Source: Bradyrhizobium sp. 170
GTDB taxonomy: Bacteria; Pseudomonadota; Alphaproteobacteria; Rhizobiales; Xanthobacteraceae
Direction of reading: 5' to 3'
Assembly (NCBI RefSeq): GCF_023101085.1
Contig: NZ_CP064703.1
Span: 2,294,001 to 2,358,000 of the forward strand
Length of the DNA: 64,000 bases
The notes under the pieces were generated by a model. That model saw only the letters and a program-made list of their open reading frames with translations, did no database searches and was not told the DNA's origin. A program made the translations under genes and the position numbers. Below, piece after piece: positions 37,168-47,095 of this stretch; position 1 is the first letter of the stretch, and each line of letters opens with the position of its first letter.

Positions 37168-40100
37168 GAGGCCTCGAAGGTCGGTTGTGACAACATTCTG
37201 ATGATCCCGGTCAGCGGCACGCGCAGCCATTCCGGCCGGAATGACAGTTCGTGTTCGATCTCGTCCAAGGCCTTCTCGAGCAGGAAGAAGGTCATCAAGC
37301 CGTCTGCCGCCTTCGGATCGGCCGGCCACAGCCGTTGATCGGTCATGGCCTCGTGGTAGGCGGCGAGAAATGCGGCCGTCGCCCGGTCGCGCCACTCGCC
37401 AAGCGCCGCGCCGAGCTTGCCTTGCTCATCGTGGGCCACTTTGAGTGCGCGCTCAAGGGCTGCGGTTGCCGAATAATCGATCGATCGAACCAGGCTGGCT
37501 ACATCCCGCGCCGCGGGCGCCTTGCGCCGGCGCTCGGCAATACTGCGCCGCGGCGCGCCCTCGAAGTCGACGATGAAGATGTCGTCCTTGACGATCAGCA
37601 ACTGACTGAGATCGAGATCGCCATGGCAGCGGATGTTGGCGGCATCGGCCTCGCGCAGCAGCAGCGTTTCCAGCCAATCCGGCAGGGCCGGCTGCAATGC
37701 CAGCAGCTGGTCGGCCAGCGGGCGGTCGGCTTCCTTCAGCGTCTCCCGCCGCAGCCGGAGCGCATCGAAAACGCGTCCGGCGCAGAGCATCAAATCGTCG
37801 ATCCAGCGCTGCACGTCGTCGCGGCCGGTCGGCTCCGGTGCGAATTCGGCAAGCTCGCTGTTGCCGGCAAGCGCAATGTGCAACTCCGCCACGCGCCGCC
37901 CGGCCTGCGACATGTAACGCAGATAGGGGATCTCTTCCTCGCGCTCGCCGGGATGCATGCTCGCCGCCAGCAGGCGCTGCTCCTCAACGAAGCGATCGAG
38001 ATAGCCCGCGCTCAGGGTCCAGAGGTCGCCCTGATTGGCGACGAAGGCGTGAACGACGCCGATCGCGCTTTTCTCGTTGCCCTCGACCAGCTCGGCGCTG
38101 CCAAGCAGTGCCGGCGCGTTGGGGAAGTTTGCGACGTCGGTCAGGAAGCGCCCCATCTCGATTTCGGGATTGGGGCCGGCCTGGAGCGTCCGGTAGATCT
38201 TGACGACATAGTCGTTGTCGACCAGGGCAGTGCTGCGAGGCTGCTCGGAATCGACGATGCGGATGTGCTCAGGCTGCCGGATCGGCTTGTCGCCGAAGCG
38301 GTTGGTTGGCCGGAATTCGAGCCGCAAGCCCTGTTCGCTCTCGTCGACCGTCAGCGATTGCTGCAGATTGCGCAACAGCAACGCGATGAAGATCTGGTCG
38401 GTGGCGACGTCGAGCAGGGTGCCTTCGCGGGCGCCTTGCCGAACGGCAGCCAGCGCCTGCGGATTGTAGCGCTCGCGGTCGAAGCGTACCCATTCGATCT
38501 GCATCGGCAGCACGTAGCGCGTGCTGACGCCGCGCTGCGTCGTTTCGAAAAAGGCGAGCCACGGCCGGTTGTCGCCGATGTCGCAGAACGGAATGGCCGA
38601 AGTCAGGGTCGGCCGGATCGCCTTGGGCGATCGTTCCGGATACCAGCGGCTGCGCGCCAGATGTCCCGGAAGCACGTCACGCTCGAACACGCCGCGTTCG
38701 CGCGCCAGCGACACCCAGGTCGCGTTCAGCGGCACGACAAGCGTTTCGAACTCGGGCACGGCGCGCTGCACCACCGGTGCCGACTTGTCGCGCTCCTGCA
38801 GCTCGAACCAGTAGAAGCCGTAAGGTGAGAGCGTGATCATGTAGGGCAGTTCGCCGATCGGCGGGAAGCGGGTACGGCCGAGCATTTCCAGCGGGATGCG
38901 GTCCTTGAAGGCGGAAAGGTCGAGTTCGGTCGCCTGCGCCGATCGCGACAGGTTGGCGACGCACAGGATGACTTCGCCCTGGTACTGGCGCACATAGCAC
39001 AGCACCGAGCGGTTCTCCGGGCGGATGAACGTCATGGTGCCGCGGCCGAAGGCGAGCGTGGATTTGCGGACCGCGATCAGCCGCTTGGTGGCCGAGAGCA
39101 GCGAGGAGAGGCTGCGCGACTGCGCCTCGACATTGACGGACTCATAGCCATAGACGGGGTCCATGATGGTCGGCGCGTAGAGCCGCGCCGGATCGGCGCG
39201 CGAGAATCCGCCATTGCGGTCCGGCGTCCACTGCATCGGCGTGCGGACACCGTTGCGGTCGCCGAGATAGATATTGTCGCCCATGCCGATCTCGTCGCCG
39301 TAATAGATGATCGGCGTGCCCGGGAACGACAGCAGCAGCGAGTTCATCAATTCGATCTTGCGCCGGTCATTGTCCATCAAGGGCGCCAGCCGGCGGCGGA
39401 TGCCGACATTGATGCGGGCGCGCGGATCGTTGGCGTAGGTCGACCACAGATAGTCGCGCTCGACGTCGGTGACCATTTCCAGCGTCAGCTCGTCGTGGTT
39501 GCGCAGGAACAGCGCCCACTGGCAGTTGCCCGGGATATCCGGCGTCTGGCGCAGGATGTCGGTGATCGGGAAACGGTCTTCCTGCGCGATCGCCATGTAG
39601 ATGCGCGGCATCAGCGGAAAATGATAGGCCATGTGGCATTCGTCGCCGCGGCCGAAATATTCCTGCACGTCCTCCGGCCATTGATTGGCCTCGGCCAGCA
39701 GCACCTTGCCTTTGGCATAATTGTCGAGCTCGCGACGCAGCCCTTTGATGACGGCATGCGTCTCGGGCAGGTTCTCGTTGTTGGTGCCGTCGCGCTCGCA
39801 GAGATAGGGGATGGCGTCGAGGCGGAAGCCGTCGACACCGGTGTCGAGCCAGCGCTTCATCACCTGCACCAGCGCGCTCACCACGCGCGGATTGTCGAAA
39901 TTGAGGTCCGGCTGGTGCGAGAAGAAGCGGTGCCAGTAAAACTGGCCGGCTTCCGGATCCCAGGTCCAGTTCGATTTCTCGGTATCGGTGAAGATGATCC
40001 GCGTGCCCGGATATTTCTGGTCGGTGTCGCTCCAGACATACCAGTTGCGGGCAGAGGAATTCGGGTCCGAGCGGCGGGCGCGCTTGAACCAGTCGTGCTG

Positions 40101-40550
40101 GTCGGACGTGTGGTTGATGACGAGCTCGGTGATGACCCGCAGGCCGCGCTTTTTCGCCTCCTGGATGAAGCGGCGGAAATCCTTCATCGTCCCGAAATCG
40201 GGATTGATGTCGCCATAATCGGCGATGTCGTAGCCGTCGTCGCGGCCGGGGGAGGGGTAGAACGGCAACAGCCACAGCGTGGTGACGCCGAGATCCTGCA
40301 GATACCCCAGTTTCTCGGTCAGCCCGGCAAAGTCGCCGATGCCGTCATTGTTGCTGTCGGCGAAGGCCTTGACGTGGAGCTGATAGATAATCGCATCCTT
40401 GTACCAGAGCTCGTCGGTGACGGCCTCAGTGGCTGGCATCCCCTTTGCTTCGACGACAAGGGTGCCATCCGGATTCAGCGGATAGGCACCGTCGATAGGA
40501 AGGGAGACGCCGGCGTTGGAGCTCTCGGCGGTTTGCGCTTTTTTGTTCAC
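37164..40550 (-). CDS. treS: Trehalose synthase fused to maltokinase (TreS-Mak)
   Basis: 1128-residue bifunctional protein. Residues 40-590 are GH13 TreS, which interconverts maltose and trehalose: [56 protein letters not shown] and [12 protein letters not shown]. Residues about 630-1128 are maltokinase: an aminoglycoside-kinase-like fold with VKIYR, the catalytic loop [11 protein letters not shown] and the metal site VDFEGAPRR. Mak makes maltose 1-phosphate, the substrate of GlgE. This fusion is known in many proteobacteria. No glgE is in the window, although glgB follows directly. First gene of the unit; its upstream region is shared with divergent malQ. Confidence 0.95.
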
Positions 40551-40647
40551 GGTGATGCCATTGCCATGGAAATGACGTCCCCGTTTCGTTTGCAGAAAGG
40601 GAGACGTAACTGAGATAGAAAGCCGCTCGACTCGCTTTGGTTCCCTT

Positions 40648-40672
40648 GGAACCGTTGCTGGGCCCGAGCGTT
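40648..40672 (+). promoter_or_regulatory. EcfG-type promoter motif facing malQ
   Basis: GGAAC at 40648-40652, 16 bases, CGTT at 40669-40672, an exact consensus match, 78 bases before the malQ ATG. It sits in the 200-base gap shared with treS-mak. A reverse-facing GGAAC (40644-40640) also exists but its -10 partner reads GCTT, so treS-mak is less clearly controlled this way. Confidence 0.65.
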
Positions 40673-40750
40673 AGACACCGTCTATCTCCTTCCCGTAATT
40701 AGACAATTTCGCGACATCCGTTTGATGTTTGCGTGCAAAGTACGTGCCGA

Positions 40751-42700
40751 ATGGACCTTTTTGCTCAAGCCAAAGCCCAGGGAATCCAGACCGAGTTCCT
40801 GGACGGCCAGGGTCACCGCCGTGTGACGGACGCCGCCGCGCTCAAAATCATCCTGGATGCTCTGCCGCCGCAGGCCCCGGGACCGTTGGTCGGCCATCCA
40901 GTCGTGGTCCGCTCCGGCCGGCCGTCGCGAACCGAGCTCCCGGCTACAGCCAGGCTTCCGGCGGCGTGGAAAATCGTTGCGGACTCAGGGGTTATCGCCA
41001 AGGGTGAGAGCTCGGATCATGCCATCGACTGGCCCAAGGACCTGCCGCATGGCGTCTACCGGCTTCAGGTGAGCGACGCTGCGACCGACGAGGACGTGCC
41101 GCTGATCTCGGCGCCGGAAAGGGCGTTTGGCGGCGAGTTCGACCGTTGCTGGCTGCTCGCGGTCCAGCTTTACGGCGTCCGCTCCGCGCGCAACTGGGGC
41201 ATGGGCGACTTCACCGACCTCGCCAGCCTGATCGAACTCGCCGATCATCTCGGCGCCGACGGCATCGGCCTCAATCCGCTGCATGCCCTGTTCGACGATC
41301 GTCCGGGCGATTGCAGTCCGTATTCGCCGAACAGCCGGTTGTTTCTCAACGCGCTCTATATCGACGTCGAAAAGCTTCCCGAATTTCAGCCCGATTCCGA
41401 AACAAGCGAGGCGCTGGCGCCGTTGCGGGCCGGCGATGTCGTCGATTACGTCGGCGTCGCCGCCCTGAAGTGGCGGGCGCTCCGCAGGGCCTTTGCCGCT
41501 TTCAAGGGCAACGCCAAGCCGGGCCGCCAACAGGATTTTGACAAATTCCGCGCCGAGCGCGGCGCGTTGCTGTCGCACTTTGCCTGCTTCGAGGTGCTCC
41601 GGCGCAAATTCGGCAAGCCGTGGTGGGAATGGCCGGAAGCGTGGCGGCAGCCGGACGATGCCAGATGCGCCGCGTTGCGCCAGGGCGAGGGGGCCAACGA
41701 AATCGAGTTCGTCGAATTCGTGCAATGGACCGCCGATCGCCAGTTGGGGGCCGCCGCCGAACTGGCGAAGCAGCTCGGCATGAAGGTCGGGCTCTATCTC
41801 GACGTCGCGGTCGGTGTGCAGGCCGATGGGTTCGACGCCTGGAACGAGCAGGTTGCGATATCCCGCCATCTCGGCGTCGGCGCGCCGCCCGATCCGCTCA
41901 ACACCGCCGGTCAGACCTGGGGCCTCGCCGGCTTCAATGCCGTCGGGCTCGAGCTTGAGTCCTTTGCGCCATACCGCGACATGCTGCGCGCCTCGATGCG
42001 CCACGCCGGCGCCATCCGCCTCGACCACGTGCTCGGGCTGAAGCGGCTCTATCTGGTGCCGCAAGGCTTCAGCGCACGCGACGGCGTCTACGTCCAGATG
42101 CCGTTCGAGGCGCTGCTGGCGGTGACTGCGCAGGAAAGCGTTGCGAACCGCTGCGTCGTGATCGGCGAAGACCTCGGCACCGTGCCGGAAGGCTTTCGCG
42201 ACCAGATCGCCGATTGGGGCATCTGGTCGTATCTCGTGATGATGTTCGAGCGGGACGACGCCGGCTCGTTCCGCCACATCGACCACTATTTGACCAATGC
42301 GCTCGTCACCTTCAACACCCACGATCTCTCGACCTATGCCGGCTGGCGCTCGTTCGGCGATCTCAAGCTGAAGCGCTCGCTCGGCATCGATCCGGGCGAA
42401 ACCGACGATGCGCGCTGGCATGCGCTGGCGATGCTGGACGACGTGCTGAGCCATCACACCATCGGCCGCAACGATCTCTATTCGGTGGCGAATTTTCTGG
42501 CGCGCACCAGGTCGCGGCTGCTCGCGATCTCGCTGGAGGACCTGCTCGGCGTGGTGGACCAGCCCAACATCCCCGGCACCATCGACGAGCATCCGAACTG
42601 GCGGCGCCGGCTTCCGGTGCCGATCGAGGAAACGACATCCACGGTCGACGTCGCCGCGCTCAAGGCGGCAACCCATGAGCGGTCGCGCGCCGCGATTTGA
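40751..42700 (+). CDS. malQ: 4-alpha-glucanotransferase (amylomaltase)
   Basis: 649 residues from the ATG at 40751 (MDLFAQAKAQGIQTEFLD); an in-frame GTG at 40733 is the alternative, and neither has a strong ribosome-binding site. GH77 family: LAVQLYGVRSARNWGMGDFTDL, GIGLNPLHALF, the nucleophile region GAIRLDHVLGLKRLY, the acid/base region VIGEDLGTVPEGFRDQ, and FNTHDLSTYAGW. The enzyme moves glucan segments between malto-oligosaccharides and so remodels the debranching products of GlgX. An N-terminal extension of about 100 residues precedes the barrel, as in the MalQ subgroup of E. coli type. Divergent from the treS-glgB-glgX-treZY unit. Confidence 0.94.
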   Translation: MDLFAQAKAQGIQTEFLDGQGHRRVTDAAALKIILDALPPQAPGPLVGHPVVVRSGRPSRTELPATARLPAAWKIVADSGVIAKGESSDHAIDWPKDLPHGVYRLQVSDAATDEDVPLISAPERAFGGEFDRCWLLAVQLYGVRSARNWGMGDFTDLASLIELADHLGADGIGLNPLHALFDDRPGDCSPYSPNSRLFLNALYIDVEKLPEFQPDSETSEALAPLRAGDVVDYVGVAALKWRALRRAFAAFKGNAKPGRQQDFDKFRAERGALLSHFACFEVLRRKFGKPWWEWPEAWRQPDDARCAALRQGEGANEIEFVEFVQWTADRQLGAAAELAKQLGMKVGLYLDVAVGVQADGFDAWNEQVAISRHLGVGAPPDPLNTAGQTWGLAGFNAVGLELESFAPYRDMLRASMRHAGAIRLDHVLGLKRLYLVPQGFSARDGVYVQMPFEALLAVTAQESVANRCVVIGEDLGTVPEGFRDQIADWGIWSYLVMMFERDDAGSFRHIDHYLTNALVTFNTHDLSTYAGWRSFGDLKLKRSLGIDPGETDDARWHALAMLDDVLSHHTIGRNDLYSVANFLARTRSRLLAISLEDLLGVVDQPNIPGTIDEHPNWRRRLPVPIEETTSTVDVAALKAATHERSRAAI

Positions 42701-42718
42701 CCCAGGCGGTGAAGCATC

Positions 42719-44518
42719 TTGCCGTGCCGTATCGAAGACTATGGGCTGATCGGCGATTGCGAAACCGCGGCGCTGGTCGGCCGGAACGGATCGATCGACT
42801 GGCTGTGCTGGCCGGCCTTCGATTCCGACGCCTGCTTTGCCGCACTTCTCGGCAGCGAGAAGCACGGCCGCTGGTTGATCGCACCGGTGGGGGAGATTAC
42901 CGGCACCTCGCGCCGCTATTGGGACGACACCCTGATCCTTCAGACCCGGTTCGAGACGGCTGACGGCGCGGTCGACCTGATCGATTTCATGCCGCCGCGC
43001 GGCAACGCCTCCGATGTGGTGCGGCTGGTGCGCGGCGTTCGCGGCCGGGTCAGGATGCACATGCAATTGGTGATCCGCTTCGGTTTCGGCACCGATATTC
43101 CCTGGGTCAAGAAAAGCGAAGACGGTTCGGCGCTGCTTGCGATCTGCGGGCAGGACATGACGGTGTTGCGGACGCCGGTCGAGACCCGCGGCGAGGACCT
43201 GACGACGGTCGCCGATTTCGAGGTGGGCGAGGGCGACACCGTTCCCTTCGTGCTCACCTACGGCCCCTCGCATCTGCCCGTGCCCAAGCCGATCGACCCC
43301 TCATATGCGTTGAAGGATACCGAAACGTTCTGGACCGAATGGTCCAGCCGCTGCACCTATGAAGGCGAGAACCGCGACCTCGTGATGCGCTCGCTGATCA
43401 CGCTGAAGGCGCAGACCTACGCCCCGACCGGCGGCATCGTCGCCGCGCCAACGACCTCGCTGCCGGAAAAGCTCGGCGGCGCCAGAAACTGGGACTATCG
43501 CTTCTGCTGGCTGCGCGACGCCACCTTCACACTGCTGGCGCTGATGAACTCCGGCTACACGGAGGAAGCGTCGGCATGGCACCGCTGGCTATTGCGGGCG
43601 GCGGCAGGTTCTCCCGCCAACATGCAGATCATGTACGGCATCATGGGCCAGCGTCGCCTGCTGGAATGGGAGGCCAGATGGCTGCCCGGCTACGAAGGCG
43701 CAAAGCCGGTGCGGGTCGGCAACGCCGCGCACGCGCAACTGCAGCTCGACGTCTACGGCGAACTGATCGACGCCTTTCATCAGTGGCGCGTGGCAAAACT
43801 CGAACTGGATGAAACCAGCTGGGCGATGGAATGCGCCGTGCTGCAGCACCTCGCCGGGCAATGGGACAAGCCCGATCACGGCATCTGGGAGCGCCGCGGC
43901 GCAGGCAAGCATTATGTCTCGTCGAAGGTGATGACATGGGTTGCGTTCGACCGCGGCATCAAGAGCGCCGAGACGTTCGGCTTCAAAGCGCCGCTCGAGA
44001 AGTGGCGTGTGCTGCGCGACGCCATTCATCTCGATGTCTGCGCAAGAGGATTTGATCCCGAACTGAATTCCTTTGTCGAGTCCTACGGCTCGAAGATGCT
44101 CGACGCCAGCATCCTGCTGCTGCCGTCGGTCGGATTCCTGCCGCCGGAGGATCCGCGCGTCTGCGGCACGCTGGTCGCGGTCGAACGGCATCTGATGCGC
44201 GACGGTTTTGTGCTGCGGCACGATCCCCGCGAAGTGGAGCAGCAACCGGCCGAAGGCGCGTTCCTCGCCTGCACGCTATGGCTGGCGGACGCCTATGTGC
44301 TGGCGGGCGAGTTTGACAAGGCCCAGGAGCTGCTTACCCGCGTTGTTGCGGTCGCCAACGATCTCGGCCTGCTGGCCGAGGAATACGATACGGCGGCCGG
44401 CCGCCAGACCGGCAATTTCCCGCAGGCGCTGACCCACATTGCGCTGATCAACACCGCGCATAATCTCTGCGCGGCGAAGAAGTCGACCGAGAAGCCGGCG
44501 ATGCAGCGCTCGAAGTAG
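42719..44518 (+). CDS. Glycoside hydrolase family 15 protein (glucoamylase/trehalase-like)
   Basis: 599 residues, cytoplasmic, no signal peptide. The start RIEDYGLIGDCETAALVGRNGSIDWLCWPAFDS is the N-terminal pattern of GH15-like proteins. The (alpha/alpha)6 barrel part includes ARNWDYRFCWLRDATFTLLAL and the C-terminal EEYDTAAGRQTGNFPQALTHIALIN, each with acidic residues expected at the active site. Known members hydrolyse terminal glucose from glucans or, in some cases, trehalose. The only in-frame start is TTG at 42719, just after a stop. A neighbouring frame starts MTQAVKHL at 42697, and removing one T from CATCTTG would join it to PCRIEDYG; a frameshift or unusual start is possible. Downstream of malQ, 18 bases away. 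Confidence 0.9.
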   Translation: MPCRIEDYGLIGDCETAALVGRNGSIDWLCWPAFDSDACFAALLGSEKHGRWLIAPVGEITGTSRRYWDDTLILQTRFETADGAVDLIDFMPPRGNASDVVRLVRGVRGRVRMHMQLVIRFGFGTDIPWVKKSEDGSALLAICGQDMTVLRTPVETRGEDLTTVADFEVGEGDTVPFVLTYGPSHLPVPKPIDPSYALKDTETFWTEWSSRCTYEGENRDLVMRSLITLKAQTYAPTGGIVAAPTTSLPEKLGGARNWDYRFCWLRDATFTLLALMNSGYTEEASAWHRWLLRAAAGSPANMQIMYGIMGQRRLLEWEARWLPGYEGAKPVRVGNAAHAQLQLDVYGELIDAFHQWRVAKLELDETSWAMECAVLQHLAGQWDKPDHGIWERRGAGKHYVSSKVMTWVAFDRGIKSAETFGFKAPLEKWRVLRDAIHLDVCARGFDPELNSFVESYGSKMLDASILLLPSVGFLPPEDPRVCGTLVAVERHLMRDGFVLRHDPREVEQQPAEGAFLACTLWLADAYVLAGEFDKAQELLTRVVAVANDLGLLAEEYDTAAGRQTGNFPQALTHIALINTAHNLCAAKKSTEKPAMQRSK

Positions 44519-44524
44519 CTCTCG

Positions 44525-44633
44525 GTCATTGCCTGCGACAAATGCGAAGCGTTTGCGCAAGGGAGCAAAGCGACGAAGCAATCCATATCTCCGCGTGTGG
44601 CGCTATGGATTGCTTCGCTTCGCTCGCAATGAC
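44525..44633 (+). repeat. Palindromic intergenic repeat, family A, copy 3
   Basis: 109 bases bounded by GTCATTGC and GCAATGAC, with AAATGCGAAGCGTTT and the central arms CGAAGCAATCCAT and ATGGATTGCTTCG. Very similar to copy 1 at 12969. Begins six bases after the stop of the GH15 gene. Confidence 0.9.
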
Positions 44634-45025
44634 GTGGATAGGCCGCAGCGTACAGGATATCGCTGCGCTCATCCGGGCTACAAGCCATCGCGATGGCAAG
44701 TCGCGCGAGCCGGCATCCGTCTTCGCCGCGGCAGGCCCGGGCTGGGATGAACCTGCCTTATGGGAGGAGACGGCGGTCGGACACCGGCTCGCGCTTGCCG
44801 ATCGTGCCGGCCAAGAGAAACGGATTCGCTGCGCGAAGACTTTGAGAATTCCTCGATTTATCCTTCACGCAGGCTTGATACGGCGGAGCATAGCGTCTTC
44901 GAGGCCGTAGGGTGGGCAAAGGAGCGCCAGCGACGTGCCCACCGTCTATCGCCGATCGTCTTTTTCGATGGTGGGCACGCTACGCTTTGCCCACCCTACG
45001 GACCTCCCGATGAAAAACGCTGCGC
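44634..45025. other. Intergenic region with repeat debris
   Basis: 392 bases between the GH15 gene and the HAD gene, convergent. After repeat A copy 3 comes GATATCGCTGCGCTCATCCGGGCTACAAG (split across 44655-44685), a phrase I associate with further Bradyrhizobium repeats, then unremarkable sequence, then the long inverted repeat at 44907-44999. No coding frame is convincing. Confidence 0.5.
44907..44999. repeat. Intergenic inverted repeat, family D, full copy
   Basis: Perfect terminal arms GTAGGGTGGGCAAAG (from 44907) and CTTTGCCCACCCTAC (to 44999). Inner arms GTGCCCACC and GGTGGGCAC are also complementary, so the transcript could fold into a long imperfect hairpin. It stands between convergent genes and may stop transcription from both sides. 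A partial relative is at 27582-27645. Confidence 0.85.
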
Positions 45026-45829
45026 CTATCCGAGCTGCAGCACCGTCTCGATCGCAGCGGCAAATCCGTCGCGCTCGTTGCTGTCGGTCACATGCGTCGC
45101 GTGCTGCTTGATGCCGTCCGCCGCATTGCCCATCGCAAACGAAACGCCGCTCCTGGCAAACATCGGAAGATCATTCTCCATGTCGCCGATGGTCGCCACC
45201 GCCGCGGCCGGAATGCCGAGCCGCCTGGTCATCGCGTCCACGAAGGTGCCCTTGTCGTGACCGGGCGGCGTGACGTCGAGATAATAGGTCTGCGAGCGGA
45301 CCGCGGTGGCCTCCGCCCCGACGGCTTCCCGCATCGCCACTTCGCAACGCTGCAGGAGCGCCGCGTCCGAGCTGGCGCCGACGACCTTGCAGGCTTCTCC
45401 GAGATGCGGCGCGAAATCCGGGATGATGGTCGGATCAGCCTTGATCGCCCGCTTTTCGTGCGGGACGTATTCGCCGTCGGGATTGCGTGTGTACCAGCGG
45501 TCGTTGGTGAACAGCCAGATATCGACGCCGAACGCATCGAGCACGTCGAGGCTGCGCTGAGCCACGCTCGGTCCGATCAGATGCTGCTCGATCGGCCGGA
45601 GCTTGTTGTCAACGATCGAGCTGCCGTTAAAGGCGCCGACGGGAAGCATGATCGAAAGCGGCTCGATCAGAAAGCCCATGCCGATGGTCGGCCGGCTGGA
45701 GACGATGGTGAAGCCGATGCCGGCCGCATGCAGCTTGCGTACGGCCGCTCTTGCTCCATCGGTCAGGACCTTGTCCTTCGTCAACAGCGTGCCGTCGACG
45801 TCGGAAACAACAAGCGCGATGCGGGTCAT
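45026..45829 (-). CDS. HAD-superfamily phosphatase, Cof (IIB) type
   Basis: 267 residues. Motif I is DVDGT with nucleophile D10 and general acid D12 (ALVVSDVDGTLL); motif II VSSRP; motif IV GDMENDLPMF; a C2-type cap domain lies between about 85 and 190. These soluble enzymes dephosphorylate sugar phosphates and similar metabolites. It is the last gene of the tal-pgi operon, overlapping gntK by four bases, so it may act on a pentose-phosphate or gluconate intermediate; substrate unknown. Confidence 0.88.
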   Translation of the reverse strand: MTRIALVVSDVDGTLLTKDKVLTDGARAAVRKLHAAGIGFTIVSSRPTIGMGFLIEPLSIMLPVGAFNGSSIVDNKLRPIEQHLIGPSVAQRSLDVLDAFGVDIWLFTNDRWYTRNPDGEYVPHEKRAIKADPTIIPDFAPHLGEACKVVGASSDAALLQRCEVAMREAVGAEATAVRSQTYYLDVTPPGHDKGTFVDAMTRRLGIPAAAVATIGDMENDLPMFARSGVSFAMGNAADGIKQHATHVTDSNERDGFAAAIETVLQLG

Positions 45830-46347
45830 TGGGGAACCAGGTTCAATTGAGTGACGATGTCATCCACGATTCGCTCGACCGGCGCATCGATCGATACAAT
45901 GATCGGCCGTTCGTTTGCTCCCGGCCGCTCCAGTGTCTTGAACTGGCTGGCGAGCAGGCCCGGCGGCATGAAGTGCCCCTTACGCGAAGCGAGGCGGGCG
46001 GCGATCAGATCCTGCGTTCCGTCGAGAAAGACGATGCGGACGTCGTTGCGGCCGTGCACGAGAATGTCGCGATAGGCGCGTTTCAGCGCCGAGCAGGCGA
46101 TGACGGCGCGCTCGCCGGCGGTCGAGAGGCGGTCGATCTCGTCGGCGATCGCCTGCAGCCACGGCCAGCGGTCCTCGTCGGTCAGCGGGTGGCCGGCGCT
46201 CATCTTCGCGACGTTGCTTGCCGGGTGAAACCTGTCGCCGTCCTCATAACGCCAGCCGAGCCGTCGGGCGAGATGATCGGCGATGGTGCTCTTGCCCGAG
46301 CCGGAAACGCCCATCACCACCAGCGCACAAGGAAACTTACTGCCCAC
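45826..46347 (-). CDS. gntK: Gluconokinase, thermoresistant GntK type
   Basis: 173 residues from the GTG at 46347, with GGAG eight bases ahead; a TTG one codon earlier is possible. P-loop GVSGSGKST, then the gluconate-binding pattern WRYEDGDRFHPASNVAKMSAGHPLTDEDRWPWL, and CSALKRAYRD. It phosphorylates gluconate to 6-phosphogluconate, the substrate of Gnd encoded two genes upstream. Overlaps the end of pgl by 11 bases and the HAD gene by four. Confidence 0.93.
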   Translation of the reverse strand: MGSKFPCALVVMGVSGSGKSTIADHLARRLGWRYEDGDRFHPASNVAKMSAGHPLTDEDRWPWLQAIADEIDRLSTAGERAVIACSALKRAYRDILVHGRNDVRIVFLDGTQDLIAARLASRKGHFMPPGLLASQFKTLERPGANERPIIVSIDAPVERIVDDIVTQLNLVPQ

Positions 46348-47092
46348 CAAAATTCTCCGGAATCGCTGCCCGGTCCACCAGCCAGACCGTCTCGCCGGTG
46401 GATCGCGCGCGGTTGGCGGGCAGGTTCTCGCCTGCGAAGAGGCGCGTCAAGATCGCACGCTTATCGCGGCCTGAAACCTCGAACAGCATTTCGCGGCAGG
46501 AGGCGAGGGTGGGCAGCGTGAGGGTAACCCGCGGGACGAACGGCTCGACATTCGCCCGGGGGACGCCGACGACCCAGCGCGCGGTTTCGTCGAGCGCGGC
46601 GTCACCGGGAAACAGCGATGCGGTATGGCCGTCGGGACCGACGCCCATCAGCACGAGATCGAACAGGGGGCGGGCGTCATCCAGCGTGTCTGCGCCATAA
46701 AACGACTGCAGTTCCTGTTGATAGAGCGCGGCGCCCCGGTCGGGATCGGCAGGGTCGGCGGTCGCGGTCGGAATCGGATGGATGTTCGCCGCCGGCGCGC
46801 ACTTATCCAGAAAAATCTCGCGCGCCATGCCCATGTTGTTGAGCGGGTCATCAGCCGGCACGAAGCGTTCGTCGCCGATGAACCAGTGCACGCGCTGCCA
46901 CGGGATCCGGCTTCGATAGGCGTCGGTCGCAAGTAATTGATAGAGTTGCTTCGGGCTCGATCCGCCGGTCAGGCAGATCGCCACGCGGCCGCTGTTGGCG
47001 GCCGTTCTGGCCAGCAAATGTTCGGCGGCGGTCGCCGCCATCGCCACTGGATCGGCGACCGTGATCACGTGGCGGTTGTCGTTCGCGGCCAT
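46337..47092 (-). CDS. pgl: 6-phosphogluconolactonase
   Basis: 251 residues of the DevB/NagB-like type. Hydrolyses the lactone produced by Zwf. Visible family stretches are ICLTGGSSPKQLYQLL, RVHWFIGDERFVPADDPLNNMGMAREIF, and LVLMGVGPDGHTASLFPG, which forms the active site. Sits three bases after the zwf stop. Confidence 0.95.
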   Translation of the reverse strand: MAANDNRHVITVADPVAMAATAAEHLLARTAANSGRVAICLTGGSSPKQLYQLLATDAYRSRIPWQRVHWFIGDERFVPADDPLNNMGMAREIFLDKCAPAANIHPIPTATADPADPDRGAALYQQELQSFYGADTLDDARPLFDLVLMGVGPDGHTASLFPGDAALDETARWVVGVPRANVEPFVPRVTLTLPTLASCREMLFEVSGRDKRAILTRLFAGENLPANRARSTGETVWLVDRAAIPENFGGQ

Positions 47093-47095
47093 TGT

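Noticed and set aside
40620..40644. Minus-strand EcfG promoter for treS-mak
   Set aside because: GGAAC is present but the -10 partner at spacing 16 reads GCTT.
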